64,000 bases of DNA from Prevotella sp. (GTDB taxonomy: Bacteria > Bacteroidota > Bacteroidia > Bacteroidales > Bacteroidaceae), in assembly GCA_022641735.1 (NCBI GenBank), contig JALCDQ010000001.1:186001-250000 (forward strand), read 5' to 3'. The translations under genes were made by a program, and so were the position numbers. The notes below the pieces were generated by a model, which was not told where the DNA came from, searched no databases, and saw only the letters and a list, made by a program, of their open reading frames with translations. Shown in pieces: positions 8,778-17,923 of this stretch; position 1 is the first letter of the stretch; each line of letters starts with the position of its first letter.

Positions 8778-9541
8778 AATAACCTCTTAATATTTAACAC
8801 TGGACCTTCTTTACAAATACATAAATTTCCTTCTGTTGTCTTCTCAACACAACAAAGACAAGCACCTAATCCACATGCCATCTTATTCTCCAAAGAGGCT
8901 TCACACTCTATTCCAGCCTCCTTGGCATAATGAGCAATTGCCATCATCATGGGCTTAGGCCCACAAGTGGATATCTGATCAAAATGTTTTTTCTGAAGTA
9001 TCGAGTGATTTGTTACAAATCCTTTTTCACCTAATGAACCATCTTCTGTGGTGATATAGACATCGCCGAGTTGCTGAAAATAGTCAAGTTCTAACAAATC
9101 TTTTGAAGAACGAGCTCCCAAAAGGAAAGTAGGATGAGCCCCGAAGTCCTTGATTTCTTTTCCAAAATATAGAAGCGGAGCAACTCCAACACCTCCTCCA
9201 ACTAATAAAAGTTGGTCTTTTGGTGTCTTTGGCATCGTAAATCCATTACCTAAAGGAAACATACAATTCAATTTTTGGCCGCTCTTTAAGAAGGAAATAT
9301 GGCGTGTTCCTTCGCCAATCATCGCAATTAAAAGCCAAAGTTCATTATGCTCCTTATCATAGAAATTTATAGAAATAGGACGCCGAAGAAAAGTTGAAGG
9401 TGAGTCATCAACCCTTACTTCCACAAACTGACCAGGCCTCATATCGGGAAGAGGGCTAGAGTAAGTAAGCTTCAGAAGCACATACTTATCATTCAAATGC
9501 TCAACAGAAATGACTTCAAGGTCAAGACATAATTTCTCCAT
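8765..9541 (-). CDS. pyrK: Dihydroorotate dehydrogenase electron-transfer subunit
   Basis: 258 residues from [10 protein letters not shown]. An in-frame ATG at 9556 is only about 6 nt after the expected transcript start, so the inner ATG is preferred. It carries FAD and a 2Fe-2S cluster and passes electrons from PyrD to NAD+. Seen: RRPISINFY for flavin binding, [13 protein letters not shown] for the nucleotide site, and a C-terminal Cys cluster ([11 protein letters not shown], then CICKEGP) for the iron-sulfur centre. It forms an operon with pyrD, driven by the perfect -7 box at 9569-9576. Confidence 0.94.
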   Translation of the reverse strand: MEKLCLDLEVISVEHLNDKYVLLKLTYSSPLPDMRPGQFVEVRVDDSPSTFLRRPISINFYDKEHNELWLLIAMIGEGTRHISFLKSGQKLNCMFPLGNGFTMPKTPKDQLLLVGGGVGVAPLLYFGKEIKDFGAHPTFLLGARSSKDLLELDYFQQLGDVYITTEDGSLGEKGFVTNHSILQKKHFDQISTCGPKPMMMAIAHYAKEAGIECEASLENKMACGLGACLCCVEKTTEGNLCICKEGPVLNIKRLLWQI

Positions 9542-9568
9542 ATATTCTTTTTGCATGAATTGATAATG

Positions 9569-9576
9569 CAAAGATA
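9569..9576 (-). promoter_or_regulatory. -7 box of pyrK-pyrD
   Basis: TATCTTTG, 27 bp before the chosen pyrK start. It lies between pyrK and the end of the XRE regulator, so the pyr genes have their own promoter. Confidence 0.65.
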
Positions 9577-9594
9577 AGGAATATTTTGGAGAAA

Positions 9595-10056
9595 CTACTT
9601 CTTTGAAACAAAAGTTTCCCAAGTCTGATCATCATAGAATATTCTGATCTCAGTAATTTTTCGTTGTGACTTGTCAACTATTTTTACTAATGATTTTTGT
9701 TGATTATTATGTTCAGGTTCATAAGATGGGGCAGAAGAATGCGTTCCAAAATCCAATAACTGCTCCGAAGAAGAAACTACAGGGGCAGCAGTTGGGGTAG
9801 GACTTAATGTAGAATTAGAATTCGAAACCTGAATTCCTGTGCTGTCGTTTAGCATCATAGAGCCAGTACCAAACATCAACCAATCTGTCGAAACCTTAGG
9901 TAACTTGTTTTTAATGGCTTCTATAATATTAAGAGTAGGACGTGTTCGACCATTAAAAATACTGCTCAATGTTGCAGGAGCAATATCTAGAAAAATTGCA
10001 AACATTTGTTGAGTCATGTGTTGACTCTCCATAATCATCTTAATTCTATCCTTCAT
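9595..10056 (-). CDS. Small XRE-family DNA-binding protein
   Basis: 153 residues. The N-terminal 60 residues form a helix-turn-helix of the XRE/Cro type (MTQQMFAIFLDIAPATLSSI then NGRTRPTL). The middle is a low-complexity Ser/Thr/Pro linker (about 75-110). The C-terminal 40 residues are basic and contain KSQRKITEIRIFYDDQTWE, a short segment I do not recognise. It has its own -7 box (10110) and faces an AT-rich gene-free region with palindromes, which could be its target. The pyr operon lies downstream on the same strand but has its own promoter. Confidence 0.8.
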   Translation of the reverse strand: MKDRIKMIMESQHMTQQMFAIFLDIAPATLSSIFNGRTRPTLNIIEAIKNKLPKVSTDWLMFGTGSMMLNDSTGIQVSNSNSTLSPTPTAAPVVSSSEQLLDFGTHSSAPSYEPEHNNQQKSLVKIVDKSQRKITEIRIFYDDQTWETFVSKK

Positions 10057-10109
10057 AACACAGAATATTAGTAGTTAGAGCCAAAAATGGCAAATTTTCA
10101 TTGACTTTA

Positions 10110-10117
10110 CAAAGATA
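10110..10117 (-). promoter_or_regulatory. -7 box of the XRE regulator
   Basis: TATCTTTG, 53 bp upstream of the start codon. Confidence 0.6.
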
Positions 10118-10827
10118 AACAAAAAAAATGAGATATACAACAATTGTAGACAAAATTTATATTCTAAAATATTGAATTTGCAAATCTATAATATTAAAAA
10201 CGATATCAAATATTTTAAAAGTAAAATATTAAAACGTAAATCTGAATTTGCTATGATAAACTTCTTACAATTAGTTTCTTGAAGCTTTTAAAATAAAGAT
10301 TTGGCTATTAATGAGTTATTTAGAGGAATAATTTTCTATTTTTTGAGTATATGCATTTTAAGAGAGCAAATATTAGCAATATGTTCTTTATAATCTTAAT
10401 ATTATTGGGTAAATCCTTGATTTCTAATATATTAAGACTAAAAATAGACTTTGCATATTTATTCAATTTTGCTTTTAATATTAAGAATTTTAATTTATAA
10501 ATATTCAATCATTTGTGTTTGTGAATGTAAATAATATTTACATAAGTATAAATATTGGTACTTATGCAACTGCAAACATAAATCTAAAAATATCAAGATA
10601 CACAAAACTAAATGTGAAAAATAACTAAATCAAAATTTTATGATTGCAAATTGAGTGAAAATCGAAAATTTTAGGATAAATCGAAACGGTCTTCAACTTC
10701 GATAAAAATTCGCGAATTTTGGAGGTCTATTTTTGCCTTAAAGCTCTTATTTATAGCAATTTACGCTCAAAAAAAGTACTATGAGAAGTTGTGATTTTAG
10801 CTAAAAATCCACCAAAAACGAATAATT
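10118..10827. other. AT-rich gene-free region with palindromes
   Basis: 710 bp, roughly 80 percent A+T. No credible gene: the only open frame (10320-10508, minus) is low-complexity Ile/Lys/Asn sequence. It contains three clear dyads: TGTAAATAATATTTACA (10526-10542), CATAAGTA/TACTTATG (10541-10566) and AAAATTCGCGAATTTT (10705-10720). Confidence 0.6.
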
Positions 10828-11859
10828 TTAGTGCAAAATGAAGAAAATTAGTTCCTTCATTAACTCCCCTGAGGGAGTATTTGGATTATCCAAGCCCTTA
10901 CTTTTAGCATCGATTTCTCTAAACTTATTAATTATTTGCATCGTTTTCATTCCAGAGAAATTCCGCAAGCCAATCATATAATCCTTGATACCCCATGTCG
11001 ATTTCAAATCTAAGAAATGTGCAACGGAATATTCATCTCTTCTTCCTGGAGTATAATAAGCTAACATCAGATTTTGGAAATAATTAAAGAGCAAAGGCAT
11101 AAAAGAATAAATAGAACCTGCTTTAGGATTATTGTCAAAATATTTGATTATCTGATTTGCCTTAAAAATATTTCTTGTAATGATGGCATTTTTTAATTCG
11201 AAGGAATTAAAATCCTTGCTTACGCCAATTTGGTTTTCTACAATTTCTGGGGTCACTCTCCTATCTTTATCAGCTGGAAGAGAAATCAGAACTTTGTCAA
11301 GTTCTGAAATCAGTCGACTCAAATCTGAACCTATATGCTCTGCTATCATCGAAGAAGATTTGCTATCGATGGTTGCATTATGCTTTTTGAGATAATCGGC
11401 TATAAAACATGGCAATTCATTCTCCTTCTTTTTTTTACTTTCAAAAATGACTCCAACAGCCTCAGCGTTCGAAATTATTTTTTTTCTTCTGTCGATAGTG
11501 CCGTTTTTGTGACAGAAAACAAGGATTGTCGACTTCACTGGTTTTTCGAAATATTTCTCTAAAAGTTCAGTTGCTTTCAGATTTTGGGATTCTTTTACGA
11601 TTACCACCCTATATTCGGCCATCATCGGATAACCTTTTGCCAAATCTATAATTTGGGCGATATTCACATCTGATCCAAAAACAATAGACTGATTAAAATC
11701 ACGTTCTTCCGGCCGCAAGACATTTTCCGCAATATAATCCGAAATTCGATCAATATAGTAAGACTCATCCCCCATTAATATATAAATAGGTGAAAAGTTG
11801 CGAGATTTCAAGTCCCGCATAATCGAATCGAAGGTAACTGCAGTCTTTCTTTCAGCCAT
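10828..11859 (-). CDS. holA: DNA polymerase III, delta subunit
   Basis: 343 residues, the family length. The delta subunit is the wrench of the clamp loader that opens the beta sliding clamp. The N-terminus (FSPIYILMGDESYYIDRISD) matches the DNA pol III delta pattern of a short helix before a Rossmann-like ATPase fold. Walker motifs are absent, as expected for delta. The gene is divergent from the HsdR_N-like gene, and their -7 boxes sit 11 bp apart in a 57-bp gap. Nothing odd in length or composition. Confidence 0.88.
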   Translation of the reverse strand: MAERKTAVTFDSIMRDLKSRNFSPIYILMGDESYYIDRISDYIAENVLRPEERDFNQSIVFGSDVNIAQIIDLAKGYPMMAEYRVVIVKESQNLKATELLEKYFEKPVKSTILVFCHKNGTIDRRKKIISNAEAVGVIFESKKKKENELPCFIADYLKKHNATIDSKSSSMIAEHIGSDLSRLISELDKVLISLPADKDRRVTPEIVENQIGVSKDFNSFELKNAIITRNIFKANQIIKYFDNNPKAGSIYSFMPLLFNYFQNLMLAYYTPGRRDEYSVAHFLDLKSTWGIKDYMIGLRNFSGMKTMQIINKFREIDAKSKGLDNPNTPSGELMKELIFFILH

Positions 11860-11884
11860 AATTGGAAGTTTTCGATTTTTTTTG

Positions 11885-11911
11885 TACCTTTGTAAAGTTC
11901 ATGCAAAGATA
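11885..11911. promoter_or_regulatory. Overlapping divergent promoters, holA / HsdR_N-like gene
   Basis: Plus-strand TACCTTTG at 11885-11892 and minus-strand TATCTTTG at 11904-11911 both match the -7 consensus. Each polymerase would occupy the other's start region, so the two promoters should compete. Confidence 0.65.
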
Positions 11912-11916
11912 ATAAA

Positions 11917-12369
11917 ATGATTCGATTAAACCTACCAGATTACCAAATAAAATTGTCGGGAACCCAAGAAAAGCCCACAATTTTTGATATTTTGCGAAAC
12001 AAATATGTGGCACTTACCCCTGAAGAATGGGTGAGGCAGCACTTCATACATTATTTAATAGAACATCTCGATTATCCATCCGCCCTATTGGCCAATGAAG
12101 TAAATCTGCAAATTCAGAATGGGAAGAAGCTTCGGGCAGATAGTGTTCTCTATGAAAGAGACCTTCATCCAAAGATTATTATTGAATATAAAGCTCCCTC
12201 CATTACCTTGACTCAAAAGGTTTTTGACCAAATCAGTGCCTATAATCTGCTGCTGCATGTTGACTATCTGATGGTCAGTAATGGCATGGAAAACTATTGT
12301 TGCAAGATGGATTATAAGAATAAAAAATATTTACTTTTTAAAGATATTCCTAACTACAAAAATTTATGA
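11917..12369 (+). CDS. HsdR_N-like protein, predicted PD-(D/E)XK nuclease fold
   Basis: 150 residues. It resembles the N-terminal domain of type I restriction R subunits as a stand-alone protein. The putative metal site is D in RADSVLY and E-x-K in IIIEYKAP (about residues 68 and 83-85), fitting the PD-(D/E)XK pattern. There is no helicase domain and no restriction partner nearby. Stand-alone versions beside holA are common in Bacteroidetes as far as I recall; their role is unknown to me. The stop overlaps the next start (ATGA), indicating an operon with the MazG-like gene. Confidence 0.75.
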   Translation: MIRLNLPDYQIKLSGTQEKPTIFDILRNKYVALTPEEWVRQHFIHYLIEHLDYPSALLANEVNLQIQNGKKLRADSVLYERDLHPKIIIEYKAPSITLTQKVFDQISAYNLLLHVDYLMVSNGMENYCCKMDYKNKKYLLFKDIPNYKNL

Positions 12370-12701
12370 CAAAAATGACATTCAATGACTATCAGGATGC
12401 AGCTTACAAAACTGCCCTTTATCCACAAAATTTGAAGATACTCTACCCTCTCATCGGCCTTGCTGGAGAAACCGGAGAAGTGGCTGAAAAGATAAAAAAG
12501 GTGTTGCGTGACAATAATGGAGTCTTCTCTGAAGATAAGAAAATGGAAATCGCAAAAGAACTTGGTGATGTGCTTTGGTACTTATCCGCCATCGCTAAAG
12601 ACATGGATTATTCTTTGGATGACATAGCTAACATGAATCTTCAGAAGATTCAGGCCCGAAAAGAAAACGGACGTATTCATGGCAATGGAGATAACCGATG
12701 A
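12366..12701 (+). CDS. MazG-like nucleotide pyrophosphohydrolase
   Basis: 111 residues, a single MazG domain. The acidic metal-binding motif is visible as GLAGETGEVAEKIKK and the second helix pair as KELGDVLWYLSAIA. Members hydrolyse nucleoside triphosphates to monophosphates and PPi, with a housecleaning role. It is translationally coupled to the preceding gene by a 4-base overlap. The gap of 74 bp to the DnaJ gene allows read-through. Confidence 0.88.
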   Translation: MTKMTFNDYQDAAYKTALYPQNLKILYPLIGLAGETGEVAEKIKKVLRDNNGVFSEDKKMEIAKELGDVLWYLSAIAKDMDYSLDDIANMNLQKIQARKENGRIHGNGDNR

Positions 12702-12775
12702 CGTCAGATGATTATTGGAAGCATTTCAGCGAATGATTTATAGACAATTAATTTTAAAAGGAAGGAATTAAAAAT

Positions 12776-13594
12776 ATGGCAGCAGGTAAATGGATTGGTG
12801 GTTTTCTCGGATTTATCACGGGAGGTCCTATTGGCGCGTTAGCAGGTTTTGCACTCGGAGCCCTTTTTGATGTGGGCCTCAATGCAGTAAATACACCTGA
12901 CAGAAATTACGATGCTGGCACTGGCGCAAATGATTCCTATTCGCAAGACCACCAAAGCCGCTTTCAGCAACAGCAGGCCTACGAGGGTCAACGCAACAGT
13001 TTTCTGTTCTCGCTTTTGCTGCTCGCCTCTTACATCATCAGGGCTGACGGCAAAATCATGCACTCCGAAATGGAATTGGTACGACAGTTTCTTCGCCAGA
13101 ATTTCGGGGATGCCGCTGCCCAAGAAGGCGAACAAATCCTGCTCAAATTATTTGAACAAGAGAAGAAAATGAATACTTACGAATATCAAGACACTATCCA
13201 CAAATGTTGCATTCAGATATCCCAAAACATGCCTTATGAGCAGCGCCTTCAGCTCCTAAACTTTCTTGTGCTGATTGCAAAAGCAGATGGTTTTGTTGCC
13301 GAAAGTGAGGTCAGTGCCCTCAAAGATGTGACCCTTTACCTCCGTCTTTCGATGGCAGAATTGGACTCTATGCTCAACCTTGAAAAGAAAGATTTGGAAT
13401 CAGCCTACAAGGTGCTGGGCATCACTCCTGACGCGACCGATGCTGAGGTGAAAGCTGCCTATCGAAGAATGGCTCTCAAGCATCATCCCGACCGCGTGGC
13501 TACCCTTGGCGAGGATGTGAAAAAGGCTGCCCAAAAGAAATTCCAAGAAATTAATGATGCAAAAGAGCGCATTTATAAGGCCCGCGGGCTTTAG
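12776..13594 (+). CDS. TerB/DnaJ-domain protein (DjlA-like co-chaperone)
   Basis: 272 residues; AAGGAAGG lies 14 bp before the ATG. The N-terminus (residues 5-35) is Gly/Ala/Phe-rich and could associate with the membrane. Residues 70-195 form a TerB-like helical domain (SYIIRADGKIMHSEM, LIAKADGFVAESE). Residues 203-272 are a J domain with the invariant HPD (ALKHHPDRVA), which stimulates DnaK ATPase activity. The order, TerB then C-terminal J domain, is that of DjlA, but the long E. coli N-terminal membrane helix is only weakly matched. Confidence 0.88.
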   Translation: MAAGKWIGGFLGFITGGPIGALAGFALGALFDVGLNAVNTPDRNYDAGTGANDSYSQDHQSRFQQQQAYEGQRNSFLFSLLLLASYIIRADGKIMHSEMELVRQFLRQNFGDAAAQEGEQILLKLFEQEKKMNTYEYQDTIHKCCIQISQNMPYEQRLQLLNFLVLIAKADGFVAESEVSALKDVTLYLRLSMAELDSMLNLEKKDLESAYKVLGITPDATDAEVKAAYRRMALKHHPDRVATLGEDVKKAAQKKFQEINDAKERIYKARGL

Positions 13595-13631
13595 AAAATT
13601 CCGCTTGAATTGACATCAATAGCCCTTCCAT

Positions 13632-13665
13632 AAAAGGCATTTTCTCTGCGAGAAAATGCCTTTTT
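13632..13665 (+). terminator. Strong intrinsic terminator after the DnaJ gene
   Basis: AAAAGGCATTTTCTC, loop TGC, then the exact complement running into TTTTT. A 15-bp uninterrupted stem; it would also work in the opposite direction because A-runs flank it. Confidence 0.85.
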
Positions 13666-13730
13666 GAGTATGAAAACACACTATAAAATATGCCTGAAAA
13701 CCATCAATGACTACCTCATCAATTGTTAAT

Positions 13731-14130
13731 AAATTAACTTAAAATGGCTTGCAAGATTTATGCAAGTTACCAATGAAATATACAAAAACACTTATCGACA
13801 TTGGACATTTGGCCTTTTGTATAGGCACGTTTGGCCTAACGAAGCGCTCATTTGGCCAAATGAGGAGGCTATTAGTCGTTGTTTACAGGGTCAAAAGCCA
13901 CCTTTTACAAGGTCATTAAACACTTTTTATAACCTCAAAAGTGGCTTTTTACATCAAAATCAGACTTTTTCAAAAACCGACCTCGCCAAAAAGGCCTTTT
14001 ATTTGCGATATAAGCGACTTTATTTTTTAAGGTTCACTATATGAAGCCTTGCCTTTTTCAGTGGCTCAAATCCGATTTGCATAATTATGCAAAAACAGCT
14101 TTTGGTTTTGCATAAAGTTAGTCTGATATA
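13731..14130 (+). repeat. Dispersed intergenic repeat, long copy 1
   Basis: About 400 bp that aligns throughout with 62680-63085. Shared words in the same order include TTAACTTAAAAT, AATGAAATATACAA, GGACATTTGGCC, AAAAGCCACCTTTTAC, TTTTCAAAAACCGAC, and TTTGCATAA..TATGCAAAAACA. It contains a perfect 18-bp palindrome CTCATTTGGCCAAATGAG (13847-13864) and a second, TTTGCATAATTATGCAAA (14076-14093). A 94-codon frame inside it is not conserved in the other copy, so I do not call it a gene. Confidence 0.8.
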
Positions 14131-14550
14131 TTGAACTAAAAAAGAAAGGCAAGGCTCAATTTAACAAATTTCCTGCATGCTTTTTATTGATTCACACAAA
14201 AACAATATCTTATTACTTCCCCAACTTTTGCAGGTGAGTTGATAAAAGACTATCTTTCAGCAACCAAAAGATATACCTTTTATACTTATACGACAAGCAA
14301 AAAAAAGAGCAAGAAAATACACTATTTCTATAAAATCTTGATTATCATGCTAATAGAAAATGCGCTCAAAATTCGCTTATTTGCGTCCGACAGCCCCTCG
14401 CCTTCAAAATATTGCCGTATTTTGAAGGGTCAGAAAATCGTTTGTCGATAAAATCAAAGATGCAAGTATTGATGCATCATTCTGCTAAAAAAGTATTATT
14501 TTAAGTCATTTTTCTTAGTATTTTTATCAAAAAACAACCCCGTTTGAACA
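14131..14550. other. Upstream region of the PUL, nothing further recognised
   Basis: AT-rich sequence between the dispersed repeat and the putative operator. No coding frame or RNA structure that I can support. Confidence 0.3.
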
Positions 14551-14600
14551 TTTTTGTACATTTTTGAAACATTTGTGTACCTCGTGAAACTTTTGTAGAC
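14551..14600 (+). promoter_or_regulatory. Putative HTCS operator: phased direct repeats before susC
   Basis: GTAC at 14556 and 14577 and a related GTAGAC at 14595, alternating with GAAAC at 14566 and 14586. This gives a 20-21 bp (two helical turns) direct repeat of the form TTTTGTAC-GAAAC. The array ends about 43 bp upstream of the susC -7 box, where an AraC-type activator would sit. HTCS proteins bind through AraC domains, so this is a plausible target. Confidence 0.5.
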
Positions 14601-14642
14601 ATAATAAAAACATCAGTTCTCAACAATTTGCAATCTTTAGAA

Positions 14643-14650
14643 TAACTTTG
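14643..14650 (+). promoter_or_regulatory. -7 box of the PUL operon
   Basis: TAACTTTG matches TAnnTTTG. No good -33 element is visible, as expected for an activator-dependent promoter. Leader of about 95 nt before susC. Confidence 0.6.
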
Positions 14651-14751
14651 CTTCCGTTTAAAACGCATTCTATTTTACGCTAACAGAAATAAATGAAAAA
14701 ATGATAATAAAGTATTATCTATCAACTATCTTAAAATAAATGTATGTAACT

Positions 14752-17700
14752 ATGAGAAAAACCTCAATTACATGTTGCAGGAATAAGGTTCTCTGCAAAA
14801 TTGCATTAACGGCCATGCTGCTGTTCTCTGCAATGAATGTGTTACAGGCTGCTGCTCTAAGTACGATACCTGTAAAAGGTACTGTAACCTCTGCTACTGA
14901 TGGTGAACCCCTTATGGGAGCCACTATTAAGGTACAAGGACAATCAGGCGGCACTGTAACTGATTTGGATGGTAACTACACCATTGATGTCGAGCAAGGG
15001 CAAACCCTTGTAATCAGCTACATTGGCTTCGTTACCCAAAGCGTTAAAGTCACCGGTTCTACGATGAACGTTGCCTTGAAGGAAGAAGCTAATTCCTTGG
15101 AGGACGTGGTCGTTGTAGGATATGGTGTTCAAAAGAAGAAACTCCTTACGGGAGCCACAGCACAGATTAAAGGTGCTGACATTGCGAAACTAAACACCAC
15201 TAACCCGTTGCAGGCTATGCAAGGTCAGACTCCTGGCGTCAACATTTCCACCGTCAGCGGTCAGCCTGGCTCTTCCATGAAGGTCAGCATCCGTGGTTTG
15301 GGTACCACTGGTAATTCCGCACCTCTTTATCTTATAGATGGTGTCGGTGGTGATATCTCCACCTTGAACCCTGCCGATATCGAGAGCATCGACGTCCTGA
15401 AGGATGCCGCCTCTGCAGCTATCTATGGTGCACAGGCTGCCAACGGTGTTGTCCTCATTACTACTAAGAATGGTAAAGAAGGCCGCACGGTGGTCAACTT
15501 TGATGGTTATTATGGCATACAGAATGTGGCCCGCAAGCCTAGTCTGCTGAATGCTGAGGAATATAAGACCATCATGGACGAATATGCCCTGAATACTGGC
15601 TCTGCTGCCAATGATTGGTCTTCCATGGCCAGCACACTGAATAGTGACGGAAGTTCTGTTGATACAGACTGGTTTGACCAAGTAACTGTCAAGAATGCCA
15701 AGATGCAGAGTTATAATATAGGTGTAACGGGTGGTTCCAAGACCAATACCTATGCCATGAGCCTGGGTTATCTGAGCCAGGAAGGTCTGGTAGGCGGTTC
15801 TGGTATCAACGATTACGACCGTTATAATTTCCGTGTAAACTCTGAGACCAAACTCTTCGACGACATCGTGAAAGTCGGCGAGCACGCTTCTTTGATTTAT
15901 AATCAGAAACATGGTGTAAGCGACTTCTCTGATGGTTCCGGCAATGCCATGTACTCTGGTTCTGCCATCCGTGCAGCTCTGGGTTGCTCCCCTATCAATC
16001 CTGTCTTTGGTAAGAACGACTATTCTTCACCTTATTTCTCTTCGGCTTATTCCGACTGGAATATCGGTGACGGCAACCCTCTGGGCAATCTGCTCAATGG
16101 TACTAACAAGACAAAGAACTGGACTGCAGACGTGAATGTCTACTTGCAGATTGAGCCTATCAAAAACTTGATTTTGAAGACTGTATTCGGTATCTCTGCC
16201 AATAATAGCAGTTACCGTTCATATACACCTGCTTACAGCTTCGACTCTTATACTAACAGAAACTACGATGAAGTCAACCAGAACAAATCCAATGGTCTTA
16301 CCATGGTTTGGACTAATACAGCTGCTTACAACTGGAATATTGGTGAGCATTCTTTCAACGCTTTGTTGGGTTGTGAAAGTTCACGCTACGATGGTGACTG
16401 GCTGAGTGCTACCAAGCAGAACCTGCGTTCAGGCTTTGATTCTTGGTATTATGCATGGCTCTCCAATGCCAACTCGCAGTCTTCTCTGGCTACAGGTTTG
16501 GGCAATGACCCATCGCGCACCATGTCTTACTTCGCACGTTTGGGCTGGAGCTGGAAAGATACTTATATGATTAATGCTACACTGCGTGCTGACGGAAGTT
16601 CCAAATTTGCCTCCGGTCATCGTTGGGGTTATTTCCCATCAGTCAGTGCAGGTTGGACCATCAGCAACGAGAAATTCTTCAGCAAAGTTAACAGAAACAT
16701 CGTTGACTACTTGAAGTTACGCGCTTCTTGGGGACAGGTTGGTAACCAGAACGTTGACTCTTATCAGTATCTCGCTACCTTGGCTTCAAATGCTTATTAT
16801 AATTATGGTAATAATACAGCATCTTATGGTACTTATCCTCAACGTACAGCTAACGATGAGTTGACTTGGGAAACCTCTGAGCAGTTGAACATCGGTCTTG
16901 ATGCCCGCTTCCTTGCAGGTCGCTTGAGCACGAATTTCGACTTCTATGTTAAGACCACAAAAGATTGGTTGGTTAACAGTCCTACCTATGCAACGACTGG
17001 TTTTGAGTATGCACTCATCAACGGCGGTAACGTAAAGAACACTGGTTTTGAGTACAATATCACTTGGAATGACAAGATTGGCAAGGACTTCCAGTACAAT
17101 CTCGGCTTCAACGGAGCTTTCAACCACAATAATGTGACTGATATTCCTACAACAGATGGAATCATCCACGGTTCTGGTCAAATCCTAAGTGATGATGCTA
17201 CGGAAATCTTCCGTGCTCAAGACGGTCATACCATGGGTTACTTCTGGGGCTATAAGACAGCTGGTATCTTCCAGAATACACAAGAAATCAGCGATTGGGT
17301 TGCTGCCGGAAACGGTGTACTGCAGACCAATGTACAGCCAGGTGATGTGAAATATGTCGATGTAGACCATAACGGCGTTATCAATGACAACGATAAGGTA
17401 GACCTTGGCAATGGTGTTCCTAAGTTCACCTTCGGTTTCAACCTTGGCTTCAATTACAAGCATTTCGATTTCAGCACTCTGCTGAGCGGTGCCACAGGCT
17501 TCAAAATCATGCAGGCCTATCACAATTATACAAGTGCCAAAGCTAACTGGACCACAGCTGTTCTGCAGCGCTGGACAGGCGAAGGCACCTCAAATTCAGT
17601 ACCACGCGTCACTTCTAAGGCATCGGGCAACTATGAATTCTCCGACCTCTTCCTTCAGGATGGCGACTATCTGCGTATCAGCAACGTGACACTCGGCTAC

Positions 17701-17901
17701 GACTTTGCACCGCTGCTCGCTCAGAGCTGGCTCTCTCAAGCCCGCCTTTATTTCCAGGTTCAAAACCTATACTGCTTCACCAAGTATGATGGTATGGATC
17801 CTGAAGTCGGCTACGGTTACTATTCTTGGGTCAGTGGTATGGACCTCGGTTCTTATCCTCGTCCACGTACCTTCCTCGTTGGTGTGAATATTAAGTTCTA
17901 A
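14752..17901 (+). CDS. SusC-like TonB-dependent outer-membrane oligosaccharide transporter
   Basis: 1049 residues from MRKTSITC; an ATG four codons upstream is also possible. Signal peptide to about residue 34, then a carboxypeptidase-regulatory-like beta domain (VKGTVTSATDGEPLMGATIK, about 40-115), then the conserved EDVVVVGYGVQKKKLLTG that opens the plug, with NGVVLITTKNG closing it near residue 240. The rest is a beta-barrel ending in a typical phenylalanine region (VGVNIKF). It pairs with the SusD-like lipoprotein 22-43 bp downstream. Oligosaccharides captured by SusD enter the periplasm through it, powered by TonB. The neighbouring enzymes suggest xyloglucan oligosaccharides as substrate (inference). 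Confidence 0.96.
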   Translation: MRKTSITCCRNKVLCKIALTAMLLFSAMNVLQAAALSTIPVKGTVTSATDGEPLMGATIKVQGQSGGTVTDLDGNYTIDVEQGQTLVISYIGFVTQSVKVTGSTMNVALKEEANSLEDVVVVGYGVQKKKLLTGATAQIKGADIAKLNTTNPLQAMQGQTPGVNISTVSGQPGSSMKVSIRGLGTTGNSAPLYLIDGVGGDISTLNPADIESIDVLKDAASAAIYGAQAANGVVLITTKNGKEGRTVVNFDGYYGIQNVARKPSLLNAEEYKTIMDEYALNTGSAANDWSSMASTLNSDGSSVDTDWFDQVTVKNAKMQSYNIGVTGGSKTNTYAMSLGYLSQEGLVGGSGINDYDRYNFRVNSETKLFDDIVKVGEHASLIYNQKHGVSDFSDGSGNAMYSGSAIRAALGCSPINPVFGKNDYSSPYFSSAYSDWNIGDGNPLGNLLNGTNKTKNWTADVNVYLQIEPIKNLILKTVFGISANNSSYRSYTPAYSFDSYTNRNYDEVNQNKSNGLTMVWTNTAAYNWNIGEHSFNALLGCESSRYDGDWLSATKQNLRSGFDSWYYAWLSNANSQSSLATGLGNDPSRTMSYFARLGWSWKDTYMINATLRADGSSKFASGHRWGYFPSVSAGWTISNEKFFSKVNRNIVDYLKLRASWGQVGNQNVDSYQYLATLASNAYYNYGNNTASYGTYPQRTANDELTWETSEQLNIGLDARFLAGRLSTNFDFYVKTTKDWLVNSPTYATTGFEYALINGGNVKNTGFEYNITWNDKIGKDFQYNLGFNGAFNHNNVTDIPTTDGIIHGSGQILSDDATEIFRAQDGHTMGYFWGYKTAGIFQNTQEISDWVAAGNGVLQTNVQPGDVKYVDVDHNGVINDNDKVDLGNGVPKFTFGFNLGFNYKHFDFSTLLSGATGFKIMQAYHNYTSAKANWTTAVLQRWTGEGTSNSVPRVTSKASGNYEFSDLFLQDGDYLRISNVTLGYDFAPLLAQSWLSQARLYFQVQNLYCFTKYDGMDPEVGYGYYSWVSGMDLGSYPRPRTFLVGVNIKF

Positions 17902-17923
17902 GTAAAATAAATTGAATACGATT

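Noticed and set aside
10320..10508. 62-codon frame in the AT-rich gap
   Set aside because: Low-complexity Ile/Lys/Asn/Leu peptide expected by chance in AT-rich DNA.
13760..14044. 94-codon open frame inside the dispersed repeat
   Set aside because: The matching region of the second copy (62700-63000) is closed by stops, so conservation is of DNA, not protein.
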